A stretch of DNA of 17,986 nt from Bacteroidota bacterium (GCA_004322375.1 SCUC01000358.1:1-17986); one strand, 5' to 3'; numbered from the stretch's first letter, positions 5,195-14,117 are shown. Made by a program: numbers and translations. Notes: generated by a model from the letters alone, not told the origin.

Positions 5195-8111
5195 ATTCCA
5201 CCACAATTTCATCCACAAACAGCCATGCCTGGCTCCCCTTGCCCTTGTGCCAATCGGGACAGATACCCATATTTTTTGCAGCAACCTTAATAAAGCGGGC
5301 TTGTGTTGAGGATAACATTGCGGAAAACTCTTTCAGCAACGCGCCTTCTTCGCGGGGTGAAATTTCATTGTTGATAGTAACGGAATTGCCAAACGTTATT
5401 CCATCTTCAGAAAATGTAAGCTCGACTCTTAACGGGAAAAATATCCATGAGTTTTGGTCTTGCAGGCAGCTCAGGGCTACGCGTTTGATTGCTTTGACTT
5501 CTTCTAAATCAACGATTGCGTTGAGGTCAACTTCGTGGTAGCCCTGCCACTCGCCACTGCGGAAATCGGTGCCGCCCCGTAAACCGTCAATCAGCGCGCT
5601 ATCTCCGCCGCCCGTGTATTGAGCATCGTATCTTGTTTGTAATGTGAGCTTGCCGAGCGGGCGCGTTTTAATAAATTCGGCTTGCATTGTTTTGCTATCC
5701 AACCTTCCCTCAGCTACTGCAAACGCGGAAACGGTTGTTGTTTGGGTCAGAAAAATTGGCGCGTTATACAGATGTGAAGCACGGGTAGGTGGTGAGCCAT
5801 CTAACGTGTAGTAAATGTTCGCGCCCGGTGTTGGTGTTGCCAATTGTATCGTCATTGTATCTCGAAATACTTTTCCTTTCGCTTCGATGTAGGGAACAAT
5901 GGCAATACGCATTTCATCTTTTGAGTGCCAAATATAAGATGAACCCCATTCTGTATTCGGTGTGGAGCTCATGGTTAAAGCAAACGTTCCCCCTTTCATC
6001 ATATCATCATGAGCCAAAAAGGGAGCCTGCACTGCTTTTCCGTTCAGTGAAGCTGATGTAATGTATTTATTTTTATCCGAATTACTTTGCGCTTCAATGA
6101 CAAAGCTATTTCCATTTTCAAGGTGAATAGTAATTTTCTTGAACAATGGACTTCCCACCGCATACGTCGGGTCGCCGGGACATGCTTGATAGAACCCCAT
6201 CGCGCTCATCACATACCATGCCGACATTTGCCCGCAATCATCGTTGCCGCAAATTCCATCCGGCTTATCCGTGAAGAGTGAATCCATAATTAAGCGCGTC
6301 GTTTTCTGGGTTTTCCATGGCTCCCCAGAGTAATTGTAGAGATATGCAAAATGATGGCTCGGCTCGTTTCCCTGCGCGTACTGTCCCAGCATTCCCGAAA
6401 TATCCGCTTGCTCCCTTCCGGTCGTGCGCGAAGAAGTTCCAAACAATGAATCGAGATTGTTATTGAATTGCTCTTTCCCGCCCATAAGCTGCATTAACCC
6501 TGAAACATCATGAGGGGCAAAGAAATTATATTGCCACGCATTAGCTTCGGTGTAGTGAAACGTGACCGATGTTGGCTCAAACGGAGTTGCCCACATCCCG
6601 TTCGTTCTTGCCCGCATAAATCCCGTAACAGGGTCAAACATATTTTTATAATATTGAGCGCGTTCTGAAAATTGTTGGTACACATCGTTATTGCCTAATG
6701 CTTTAGCAAACTGCGCGATACACCAATCATCGTAAGCGTACTCAAGCGTTTTGGAAACAGAGGACTCTTCTTTCTCGCCGGGGATATATCCGTGTGTTTT
6801 ATAATACTTTAAGCCGTATCTATCGGCATTCGCGCTGGCAAGCATTGCTGTCAGTGCTTTCTCTGCATCAAATCCGCGAATTCTTCTCATGTACGCATCA
6901 ACGATAACGGGAATCGAGTGATAGCCAATCATGCACCATGTTTCGTTTGCCGCGAATTCCCACACGGGAAGCGTTCCGCTTTCATCATACCGCGCAAGGA
7001 ATGATTTGATGAAATCAAGAGTTCGCTTTTGGTCAATGATTGTCAGCAACGGATGTTCTGCCCGGAAGGTATCCCATAAAGAAAAAACGGTGTACATATC
7101 GAAGCCTTCCGCTTTATGGATTTTTCCATCCATACCCCGATATTGACCGTCCACATCATTATAAATGTTAGGCGCAATCATCGCGTGATAGAGGGCTGAA
7201 TAAAATGTGGTAAGCTGCTCATTTGTTCCACCCTCAATTTCAATGTTACTCAATTCTTGATTCCACAACGTCTCCGCTTTTTTCTTGATGGCATCAAAAT
7301 CCCAGTCGGGTATTTCCGTTTTGATATTATTTCTTGCGCCTTCAATGCTGACCGATGAGATGCCCACCTTGACAAGCAAAGGTAAGCTGTCTTTTGTGGA
7401 AAACCTGAGGAACATCTTTAACTGCTCTCCCCGCGCTTCCGGGAAGAATGGCGTTATGGTATCCCGTTCCGCGATGGCAAATGCTTTGCACGGCTTTGAA
7501 AATTGCGCGACGAAAAATATCTTTTGATTTTTTGCCCATCCTTCCGAAAAACGGTAGCCGGCGATTTCCTTCTCGCTCACGAACTCGAACTTTGAATCCA
7601 AAACTTTATCCGGTCCAAGTCCATGCACTAAGTCAATAATGATATTTGCAGAATCTGTTTTGGGGTAAGAGTAGCGGTGCATTCCGACGCGTGTTGTCGC
7701 CGTCATCTCTGCGAAAACATTTGGTGTTTCAAGCTGCACGGAATAATATCCGGGGGAAGCCTTTTCCTTCTTGTGATTGAAGCGCGATTGATACGCGTAG
7801 TTAGAAAATTCAATGTTGCCGACGGTCGGCATGATGAGAATATCCCCGTAATCAGCAATACCTGTCCCGCTTAAATGCGTGTGACTGAATCCGAGAATAA
7901 CGGAATCCGAATAATGGTAGCCGCCGCATGCATCCCAGCCCTCGTACCGGGTATCGGGACTGAGCTGCACCATCCCGAACGGAACGGCCGCGCCGGGAAA
8001 TGTATGCCCGTGGCCGCCCGTGCCGATGAAGGGATTAACGCGCTTTGAAGGCGCGCTTGCTAATGCAACAGAGAGAGCGAGAACACAAAAAATTGAGAAT
8101 CGAATCAACAT
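5193..8111 (-). CDS. GH92-family exo-alpha-mannosidase, secreted
   Basis: A 972-residue glycoside hydrolase of family GH92, calcium-dependent exo-acting alpha-mannosidases (often alpha-1,2) used to trim mannans and N-glycans. The start at ATG 8111 begins a signal peptide, MLIRFSIFCVLALSVALASA; the open frame 39 codons further upstream adds nothing signal-like. The GH92 N-terminal domain opens at about 26 with NPFIGTGGHGHTFPGAAVPFG. The alpha/alpha-barrel catalytic domain spans about 270-740. It contains TEANAWQY, with the probable general acid Glu522, and GNDDCGQMSAW, with the Asp pair at 624-625 expected to act as base. Residues about 746-816 resemble the chitobiase/hexosaminidase C-terminal domain (YYTLDGSPPT) and 830-972 an F5/8-type C (discoidin-like) sugar-binding domain. 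No ribosome binding site is visible; a TATAAT (8144-8139) could be its -10 box, but I see no good -35. No SusC/D or other mannan genes flank it. Confidence 0.95.
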   Translation of the reverse strand: MLIRFSIFCVLALSVALASAPSKRVNPFIGTGGHGHTFPGAAVPFGMVQLSPDTRYEGWDACGGYHYSDSVILGFSHTHLSGTGIADYGDILIMPTVGNIEFSNYAYQSRFNHKKEKASPGYYSVQLETPNVFAEMTATTRVGMHRYSYPKTDSANIIIDLVHGLGPDKVLDSKFEFVSEKEIAGYRFSEGWAKNQKIFFVAQFSKPCKAFAIAERDTITPFFPEARGEQLKMFLRFSTKDSLPLLVKVGISSVSIEGARNNIKTEIPDWDFDAIKKKAETLWNQELSNIEIEGGTNEQLTTFYSALYHAMIAPNIYNDVDGQYRGMDGKIHKAEGFDMYTVFSLWDTFRAEHPLLTIIDQKRTLDFIKSFLARYDESGTLPVWEFAANETWCMIGYHSIPVIVDAYMRRIRGFDAEKALTAMLASANADRYGLKYYKTHGYIPGEKEESSVSKTLEYAYDDWCIAQFAKALGNNDVYQQFSERAQYYKNMFDPVTGFMRARTNGMWATPFEPTSVTFHYTEANAWQYNFFAPHDVSGLMQLMGGKEQFNNNLDSLFGTSSRTTGREQADISGMLGQYAQGNEPSHHFAYLYNYSGEPWKTQKTTRLIMDSLFTDKPDGICGNDDCGQMSAWYVMSAMGFYQACPGDPTYAVGSPLFKKITIHLENGNSFVIEAQSNSDKNKYITSASLNGKAVQAPFLAHDDMMKGGTFALTMSSTPNTEWGSSYIWHSKDEMRIAIVPYIEAKGKVFRDTMTIQLATPTPGANIYYTLDGSPPTRASHLYNAPIFLTQTTTVSAFAVAEGRLDSKTMQAEFIKTRPLGKLTLQTRYDAQYTGGGDSALIDGLRGGTDFRSGEWQGYHEVDLNAIVDLEEVKAIKRVALSCLQDQNSWIFFPLRVELTFSEDGITFGNSVTINNEISPREEGALLKEFSAMLSSTQARFIKVAAKNMGICPDWHKGKGSQAWLFVDEIVVE

Positions 8112-8284
8112 TGGCAATATTTCTGCTTGATGAACAAGATTATATAACGGACAGAAATGTACCGATAATTTTTGATTTTTACATAAGAAGTGTAAAGTCC
8201 TTAGTAGTTCAGGCAATAGCTTCGACATTCTGGATAGGGTGTAGGAGTGGCGATATCATTGTCCCATCCTTGAAAAGTCGAAGA

Positions 8285-8304
8285 CCCCTCTTGCGGGAGA
8301 GGGG
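8285..8304. repeat. GC-rich hairpin from a dispersed repeat, possibly a weak terminator
   Basis: CCCCTCT (8285-8291) and AGAGGGG (8298-8304) form a perfect 7-bp stem with a 6-nt loop, TGCGGG. It lies 47 bp past the stop codon of the CBM9-DUF5916 gene, on the side where that transcript would end, but the following minus-strand sequence is only moderately T-rich. The sequence around it (8272-8320, ending ATTTAGGGGAGG) resembles a repeat I recall from many unrelated genomes; this was not checked. Confidence 0.5.
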
Positions 8305-8350
8305 ATTTAGGGGAGGTAGCGAAATGCGAAGAAACGAATTCTGAATTGTT

Positions 8351-10528
8351 CTACAAATAATACAAATACTTCACCTTGAACACTCCGGCGCGGTTGACGG
8401 TGTGCATTCTGCGCTCGAGCGTGTTGCCCAAAGCATCGTATTCCCTGCTGCGGTCGCTGATTTCATTGTACGCGAAATAAATCCAGCTCTTGGGAAGAAA
8501 GCTATACGAGAATAGCGCGCCAACAATAACTTGTCCTAACCTATCGGTCGAGCGAACAAAAACATTGTCAACGTACAAACGAAGATTAAGGTCGTTGATC
8601 GGAGTGATGGAGGCATAGGGGCGAGCGTTGTACGTTACTTCTTCAATTTCGTTCTCAGGATTTCCTTCAATGAATGAATCAAACGATGTGCCGACTTCGA
8701 GCATGTCTATAGCATTCCATGATACCGATGCCCCCGCCCAGGAGTAAAATGCAAGATAGTCTCTATCAAAGTTATATGTTTTGGAGTATCCTCCCCAGAG
8801 ATTGCCGCTCCAAAGTGGAGAAGTGTAAAACCAGGAGGAGAGGTTCACGCTGGAGGATGTATATACGATGTTTTGGTCTTTGCTCTTGCCGAAATCGGAG
8901 CTAATTTCAAATCCCCAGTTGGAACGGAACTGCATATTGAATCCAAGGATGCCGCCCAAGTCGGTGTAATCGTCCACACGCTCGTCGTTAAGATACCCGC
9001 CGCCATAGGCTAAGATGGAACGGATTTCCCCATCATCGAAATACCATCGCGGTCCCGTGATGGCTGCGCTGTTGGTGGTTCCCGTCCATGGCACAAAACC
9101 AACCTGACTAATATCGAAATTTTCCCCCACGTATCTGCACCGGAGCAAGTTCATCCAGCTGTCGGTAAACATTGTAAATCCCGCGGAGGCAGCAAAACCG
9201 CCTTCGCTATTGTTGAACGAGCGGGCGAATTGATATGCCAACTGCCATTCCGATGAGCGGAACGCTCCATCAATATCAAGGACGCCGTAATTATCGGACG
9301 CGGTATGTTTGCCGACAAATAATACTCCAATCGAGGAGTTGTCAAGAATTTGTTTTTTCACTCTTGCCGAAGCGAACGTGGCTTGCGGTTCAGTCATCAA
9401 TAACGTGCCATCCATGTACTCCTTTTCACCGGTCAATGCAAGGAAGCCTCCATATTCCCAATCGTTTATCCGTCCGAAGGCTTTAGTCCCGACCTGTAGA
9501 GGAACTTCAGAGCCATCGGGCAGCTTTTTTCCGATTCTTCGAGAGTAAAAGAGCTCAACCGGACGATAAAATCCTGAGTTTCTATCACGCCCCGAAGGCA
9601 TGAAGACTTCATTTCCTTGCGTAAAGAACGGTCTCCGTTCCTCGAAATATGATTCATAGCGCGAGATATTAAAACTAAACGGGTCTGCTTCAATTTGCGC
9701 AAAGTCAGGATTGCCGGTCAATTGAAATGTAAGACTTTGAGACGGGTTATAGAATATATCAATGCCTGCATCCGGTTCAATTTTATATTCTGAATTTCCA
9801 AGGTACGTTGCCTTGGCAATGCCTACCGGATAAATTTCTAAATTTAATCCCTTGGCAGAAGGCTTGAAATCGGTGAATAGCAATTTTCCGAATTTCGAAA
9901 TGCGCTGCCCCTCGCTCTCTTCATACTTGCACCAATAAATGTCTTCGTTCGATGAAGGAATCCACCGGTCGAAATCCAAGCCCCATTCAGCGAGCTTTTC
10001 ATCGTACTGCAGTGAGCGATATGGAATTTCCATTTCGATAACAAAGCCCCAATCATACACCTGAGCATCGGAAAACCAAACTCCATCCCAATTATAATCG
10101 CGGTTTCGCGCATCATCCAATAGCCTGCAATCGGCGCGGACGCCGGCCGCCGTAACCGCCAGTTTATATGCCGTTCGTTTATCGCCAAAGGTGTCGAGCA
10201 TAATTGAAACGATATCGCCGCCGAAGTCGTCGAGCTTGCCGGTTGTCTGCTGGATGTTCGTTTTGTCATCCATGCAGATCAGCATACAAAAGAGAGCGTC
10301 CTCGGTTGTCAGTACCTTTGCAATTGTTTTCTTTTTAGGCTCAGCGCCATGATACGGCTGTAGTTCTACAAAATCATTGATGGAGTCGGCAGTACTCCAT
10401 ACCGCATCAACAACGCCGTCAATCTGGGGCGAGACAGACGTTGTTCGGAGCGTGAGTTTCTTTTCCGATGCAAGCAAGGGAGTGAAAATAAGACAGACGA
10501 TAACAGAAGAAATAAACAGCTTTTGCAT
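8351..10528 (-). CDS. CBM9-like/DUF5916 outer-membrane protein
   Basis: A 725-residue exported protein with an N-terminal signal peptide (MQKLFISSVIVCLIFTPLLA). Residues about 30-215 form a CBM9/DOMON-like beta-sandwich, opening with the hallmark PQIDGVVDAVW at 34-44. From about 225 to the end it matches DUF5916: NPDFAQIEADP at 273-283, followed by RYESYFEERRPFF, is the signature of that family. The C-terminal part alternates aromatic and polar residues and ends in VKYLYYL, as in outer-membrane beta barrels. The family is common in the FCB group; its substrate is unknown, with roles in carbohydrate or ligand handling at the outer membrane being conjecture. The start ATG 10528 has no Shine-Dalgarno, but the signal peptide supports it. 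It is transcribed alone from the promoter at 10596-10624. Confidence 0.9.
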   Translation of the reverse strand: MQKLFISSVIVCLIFTPLLASEKKLTLRTTSVSPQIDGVVDAVWSTADSINDFVELQPYHGAEPKKKTIAKVLTTEDALFCMLICMDDKTNIQQTTGKLDDFGGDIVSIMLDTFGDKRTAYKLAVTAAGVRADCRLLDDARNRDYNWDGVWFSDAQVYDWGFVIEMEIPYRSLQYDEKLAEWGLDFDRWIPSSNEDIYWCKYEESEGQRISKFGKLLFTDFKPSAKGLNLEIYPVGIAKATYLGNSEYKIEPDAGIDIFYNPSQSLTFQLTGNPDFAQIEADPFSFNISRYESYFEERRPFFTQGNEVFMPSGRDRNSGFYRPVELFYSRRIGKKLPDGSEVPLQVGTKAFGRINDWEYGGFLALTGEKEYMDGTLLMTEPQATFASARVKKQILDNSSIGVLFVGKHTASDNYGVLDIDGAFRSSEWQLAYQFARSFNNSEGGFAASAGFTMFTDSWMNLLRCRYVGENFDISQVGFVPWTGTTNSAAITGPRWYFDDGEIRSILAYGGGYLNDERVDDYTDLGGILGFNMQFRSNWGFEISSDFGKSKDQNIVYTSSSVNLSSWFYTSPLWSGNLWGGYSKTYNFDRDYLAFYSWAGASVSWNAIDMLEVGTSFDSFIEGNPENEIEEVTYNARPYASITPINDLNLRLYVDNVFVRSTDRLGQVIVGALFSYSFLPKSWIYFAYNEISDRSREYDALGNTLERRMHTVNRAGVFKVKYLYYL

Positions 10529-10595
10529 AAAGAACTTACAGGTTTAATGGTTATTCAAACTACGCAGGGATGGTATTTTCTTACAAAACGGATAA

Positions 10596-10624
10596 ATAAT
10601 AGAAAAGTTACAGTTTTTCAACAA
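10596..10624 (-). promoter_or_regulatory. Sigma-70-type promoter of the CBM9-DUF5916 gene
   Basis: On the minus strand TTGTTG (10624-10619), a 17-bp spacer and TATTAT (10601-10596). The spacer holds a small inverted repeat, GAAAA-n8-TTTTC. The predicted leader before ATG 10528 is about 60 nt and lacks a Shine-Dalgarno. Confidence 0.55.
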
Positions 10625-10653
10625 TATAATCTGCTGGAAGCCCGGCTGGAAAC

Positions 10654-10697
10654 TGTCATTGCGAACGAAGCGACCTATGGTTCGTAGAAAGCAATCC
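10654..10697 (+). repeat. Solo dispersed repeat with CCTATGGTTCGTAGA hairpin insert
   Basis: The left part TGTCATTGCGAACGAAGCGA and the right part GCAATCC are a form of the widespread GTCATTGCGAACGAAGCGAAG-type dispersed repeat. Between them sits the module CCTATGGTTCGTAGAAA, where CTATG and CGTAG can pair with one G-T wobble. The module recurs at 17165-17180 and, inverted, at 1425-1440. The remainder of the 286-bp gap between the M28 and DUF5916 genes (10698-10814) shows nothing recognisable. Confidence 0.75.
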
Positions 10698-10814
10698 CCT
10701 GCAACTTTTATTGGATTTGTAGATTGAGAGCTCAAAGCGCCATCCCGTGGATTTTGCACCGATAAATCGGATCTCGCAATAACGTTGATGTTTCGGCTGT
10801 TCTTCTAAAAAATA

Positions 10815-13145
10815 TTAACGATGATACTTCCGTTCCATAACATACTCCATTCTGGGAATGACATAGCACAACTCACCCTCAATTGTTGTTCCTGCCGGCA
10901 GCTCACTAAATGTGACGGTGATTGTTTCCTTCAATGTGTTGTTTGGAGGAATTGTTAATTGGATAGGAATAACAAGCGCAGTATCGGGAAAAGAATACCA
11001 CTCAATCTGGCGTGCATCCTCTTTTGTTATTGTTACGAAGGGTGAGTTAAGTGCGGGAATCTGGCCTTTTATTGCAGACGAATATTTAATAATTATTTTA
11101 TAAGGACGAATTTTAGTTGTCAATCTCAAATCAACATTGACATTGCCATCTTCAGTTTTTTGTTCGTTATGCGTGATGGTTACGAGAGAGGAATCGAACG
11201 TTGAAGGGACCGGTAATGATGTGGTTGTTGTTCTGCCCTTCAATCCGGTTTCTTTCTTATCATAAGAAACGAGAACTCCGTCTAAATATTCTGAGCTTTT
11301 AATCGTGAATGTAGTCTGACGGGTATTCATTTCCGATTTGATGGTTGCATGGATGTCTCGATACCAGAGCGTGTTGTACGAAGGCACATTAGTCAGCGCA
11401 ACAGTAGAAACGATGAAGAGAAACGATGTACATGCCAGCGCCCAACGTGATTTCAGGAATGTCAGCCTGCTTGAAAAAACCGGAATTGTTCTCAAGACAG
11501 CCGCAGCCGCAAATGCAAAGGGCAGGGCATAGATTGTAAGAACGAGAACTATGGCTCCATTGATGATAAGAACTACGAGAAAATCTGTGGGTAATGCTAA
11601 ACTGCTCGCCCGGAAGATTAATTCTTTCCACTCTGAAAAAAGGAACCGCATCATCCAGAAAGGAGAAACAAGAACGAAGAAAATTTTAAGGGCAGGTTGC
11701 TTCACCAACATGGCAAGCGAAATAAACACCAGGGCTGAAGCAGGCGCTAAAGCAATGTTCGCACTTATTGTGCTGGATAGAATTAACATCAAGCCTAAGA
11801 GCGCAGCTGAAGAACGAAAAAGCCTGTATGGGCATGTTGTGATTGGTAACATTTTCGAGAGCCACATTGAAATGACTATTCCCGTAATCATTCCAATGCC
11901 CGCAAGCAAATAGAATCCATCCGGGTTGGCGAGCCATGGGTGGCGAACTCCTTTAAGCAAGCCTACAATGTTGGACGAGAACCAAGCGACGCAGACGATG
12001 ATACATGTAAAGAAGGTAATTTTCAACCATGTCCCTCTGCCTGAAGTACGCGGGAGTTCGCGTTGACGCCGGACTATAATAATAGCAACGAGAGCGAGCA
12101 GCGCCGAGAAAACTACAACACTCCATAACGACCAACCGGGGAAAAAGAGCGGAGTTTGCCCGAGAAGAATAAGAAAATATTGTTCTGTGGCAGGAGCGGG
12201 AACGCCAGCGTCGAACCGGTGTACAAGTCTCAGTATGACATCTCCTGTACGTTCCAGCCCCGGCTGCTCGAAGTTTTCAAAATTGTCGCGCGGGGTGTGA
12301 ATCGGGTCTCCCGGTTCGGTTGTCAAATCGAGCGCGGGGATTCCCGCGGCTAAAAATGGCTCGTGGTCGGAACCGACGCCTGACCCAAATGCAGAATTGA
12401 GAGACATGAAAAACGTGGCATATCTCAAGTTGGAATAGCCGAGCATATAAAATTCTTCAACGGTTGCGCGTACTAACCACTGAGGCGCGGCGGTTTCTCC
12501 CGATTGCAGAAGCAGGTCAATTATGCCGAGTCCGTTTGCCATATCCGCCTGAAGCATGAGAACGACGTTCTCGATTTCCGGAAAATGATTCACAAAATAT
12601 CGAGAGCCTTCTAATCCCTGTTCCTCACCCCCAAAGCAGCAAAAGACGATGGTGGACTGATGGGCTTCAGCGCAGAGAACGCGGGAGAGTTCCAGCACAA
12701 CGGCAGTTCCTGAGCCATCATCATTCGCGCCGGGGATTTCGGGTTCAGCCGAATCTATATGTCCCCCAAGTACAATTGTGCGGTTGGTTGTTCCTCGTTT
12801 GATGCCTACAGCTATGCCGCTGGTTGTATTTACCCTCGAAGTTCTTGTCATCGGCATGATATACGCGGTGTCACATCCGTGTGCAAGAAATTTTTCAACT
12901 GCAAACTGCATGGCTTGCTGCTCGGCAGGAGAACCCATCGGTCGGGGTCCGATGGTAACACTCAAATGCTTTAAGAGCGCAGCAGCGTTTTCTTGTGAGA
13001 ATTGAGTTCTTGCCGGGTGAGCGGTGAGTAGTATAATGGTGAGTAGGATGATAACCCAATGAAACCGTCCGAGAACCTTCTTCGTAAAGGATTGCGTCAG
13101 GCTGAGTCCGCCGCGGCGGAAAGCCTCGTTTTTGGAGTGATTCAC
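10815..13145 (-). CDS. M28-family metallopeptidase with multi-spanning membrane domain
   Basis: A 776-residue membrane protein. Residues about 48-310 are a zinc-dependent M28 (aminopeptidase Y/S-like) domain. The ligands are visible in order: His129 in GGHIDS, the bridging Asp in ANDDGSG (141-147), Glu174-Glu175 in FGGEEQG, Asp201 in LQADM and His283 in DPIHTPRDN. An N-terminal hydrophobic segment (31-41) precedes it, about eight transmembrane segments follow (roughly 338-590), and a soluble beta-rich domain ends the chain. This order resembles eukaryotic ER metallopeptidase 1 and yeast vacuolar Pff1-type proteins. The only usable start is GTG 13145, with GGAG 7 nt upstream. Both lie inside an inverted-repeat element (13061-13194), which also encodes about the first 28 residues, including FRRGGLSL from a perfect palindrome. 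It follows the hydrolase gene after 58 bp, probably in one operon. Confidence 0.9.
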   Translation of the reverse strand: MNHSKNEAFRRGGLSLTQSFTKKVLGRFHWVIILLTIILLTAHPARTQFSQENAAALLKHLSVTIGPRPMGSPAEQQAMQFAVEKFLAHGCDTAYIMPMTRTSRVNTTSGIAVGIKRGTTNRTIVLGGHIDSAEPEIPGANDDGSGTAVVLELSRVLCAEAHQSTIVFCCFGGEEQGLEGSRYFVNHFPEIENVVLMLQADMANGLGIIDLLLQSGETAAPQWLVRATVEEFYMLGYSNLRYATFFMSLNSAFGSGVGSDHEPFLAAGIPALDLTTEPGDPIHTPRDNFENFEQPGLERTGDVILRLVHRFDAGVPAPATEQYFLILLGQTPLFFPGWSLWSVVVFSALLALVAIIIVRRQRELPRTSGRGTWLKITFFTCIIVCVAWFSSNIVGLLKGVRHPWLANPDGFYLLAGIGMITGIVISMWLSKMLPITTCPYRLFRSSAALLGLMLILSSTISANIALAPASALVFISLAMLVKQPALKIFFVLVSPFWMMRFLFSEWKELIFRASSLALPTDFLVVLIINGAIVLVLTIYALPFAFAAAAVLRTIPVFSSRLTFLKSRWALACTSFLFIVSTVALTNVPSYNTLWYRDIHATIKSEMNTRQTTFTIKSSEYLDGVLVSYDKKETGLKGRTTTTSLPVPSTFDSSLVTITHNEQKTEDGNVNVDLRLTTKIRPYKIIIKYSSAIKGQIPALNSPFVTITKEDARQIEWYSFPDTALVIPIQLTIPPNNTLKETITVTFSELPAGTTIEGELCYVIPRMEYVMERKYHR

Positions 13146-13194
13146 CCTTCGACTCCGCTCAGGATGACGATTCTAAGAGTTCTCGGACAGTTTC
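13061..13194. mobile_element. Small inverted-repeat (MITE-like) element overlapping the M28 gene start
   Basis: GAAACCGTCCGAGAAC (13061-13076) and the reverse complement of 13179-13194 (GAAACTGTCCGAGAAC) form 16-bp ends with one mismatch. Inside each arm a second box matches 10 of 12: CGTCAGGCTGAG (13095-13106) and, inverted, CGTCATCCTGAG (13169-13158). The centre holds a perfect 14-bp palindrome, TCCGCCGCGGCGGA (13107-13120). The right arm carries the common CTGAGCGGAGTCGAAGG motif. There is no transposase and I see no target-site duplication. The left half is translated as part of the M28 peptidase. Confidence 0.65.
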
Positions 13195-13203
13195 GACAAG
13201 CTG

Positions 13204-14112
13204 TCATTTCAAATATCTTTCAAGGAAATTCAAAATTTTTGATTCATACTCAACTCCTGCAATTTGCCATGTATCGTTGTGCTTTGCTCCTTTAATGGGA
13301 AAAACCTCTTTCGGCTCATTCGCAGCGTTAAAGAGACGAATCGAATATTCGTGGTTGATAAGATGGTCTTCCGTTCCATAGATGAAGAGAATCGGAATAT
13401 GAACGTTTGCCAACGATTCCAGCGGAGAAACATCATTGGCTTTAAACTTTGCCTGTAACTCCGAACGTTTGATGACAATATTCCGCAGGTAATGAAACGG
13501 GAGCTTAATCATTCTTCTCTGGTAATCGTCGAAGATGGAGCGGAGAGTAGCAAATGAATTTTCCGAAATGACGGCGCGAATTCTCGAATCAATGGCGGCA
13601 GTTTGAAGGGCAACCGCTGCTCCCATGGAAGTTCCGAACAAGGCAATGTTCCCTAAATTCATATCCGTTCTGGTGACTAAATAATCAATTACTTTCACAA
13701 GGTCTAACTTTTCGAAATACCCGTACGTGCAGAACTCGCCTTCGCTCTCTCCATGCCTGCGCGAATCATAAAGGAAAATATTATAGTGATTGTCGTACAA
13801 TAATTTTGCGAACCGGATGCCATCCATTTTGCAATCGGCGACGCCATGAAGATAAATCACTGTGCCGCGAGCCGGCTGCCGGGCTTTGACAAGCCAGCTG
13901 TTTAATTTTATTCCATGATTGACAATAATATTGATTTCCTCATAAGGTAGCGTCACTTCGGAAAGCGTTACGGGGTACTGCAGCTTCCTGTAGAACTCGG
14001 CAGTTCTTCGCCGCGGGCAAAGCAGCAGAGTAGGACCAACCAAGAGCAGCACAAGCGTCACGCTCAGGAGAAATGTTCCAACTGCGATGATGAGGGAATA
14101 GAGGAAAATCAT
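13204..14112 (-). CDS. Membrane-anchored alpha/beta hydrolase (serine hydrolase)
   Basis: A 302-residue alpha/beta-hydrolase-fold protein. A hydrophobic N-terminal segment (about residues 2-30) anchors it in the membrane. The core shows the oxyanion loop YLHGVAD (about 87-93), the nucleophile elbow GTSMG with Ser162, Asp249 in YGTEDHLI and His278 in AKHND, so the catalytic triad is complete. The DSRRHGESEG segment at about 117-126 is typical of the BEM46/YfhR-like group of esterases or acylhydrolases; substrate unknown. The start ATG 14112 is preferred over the adjoining GTG 14115 because the -10 box TATATT ends at 14118, which would place transcription initiation at the ATG itself and leave no room for a Shine-Dalgarno. 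The M28 gene follows 58 bp downstream on the same strand, so the pair is probably co-transcribed. Confidence 0.9.
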   Translation of the reverse strand: MIFLYSLIIAVGTFLLSVTLVLLLVGPTLLLCPRRRTAEFYRKLQYPVTLSEVTLPYEEINIIVNHGIKLNSWLVKARQPARGTVIYLHGVADCKMDGIRFAKLLYDNHYNIFLYDSRRHGESEGEFCTYGYFEKLDLVKVIDYLVTRTDMNLGNIALFGTSMGAAVALQTAAIDSRIRAVISENSFATLRSIFDDYQRRMIKLPFHYLRNIVIKRSELQAKFKANDVSPLESLANVHIPILFIYGTEDHLINHEYSIRLFNAANEPKEVFPIKGAKHNDTWQIAGVEYESKILNFLERYLK

Positions 14113-14117
14113 CACAT

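Noticed and set aside
5056..5541. 161-codon plus-strand frame with repeated SHISYLI residues
   Set aside because: It translates the heptanucleotide array and then runs antisense to GH92. The residue repeat is just the array read in three frames.
8112..8228. 39-residue N-terminal extension of the GH92 protein
   Set aside because: It would put a non-hydrophobic segment in front of a clear signal peptide starting at 8111.
11551..11913. 120-codon plus-strand frame
   Set aside because: Antisense to the transmembrane part of the M28 peptidase; no start signal or family motif.
13061..13194. A frameshift or pseudogene at the 5' end of the M28 gene
   Set aside because: The frame is continuous from the element into the hydrophobic anchor and the intact catalytic domain, and a GTG with GGAG is available.
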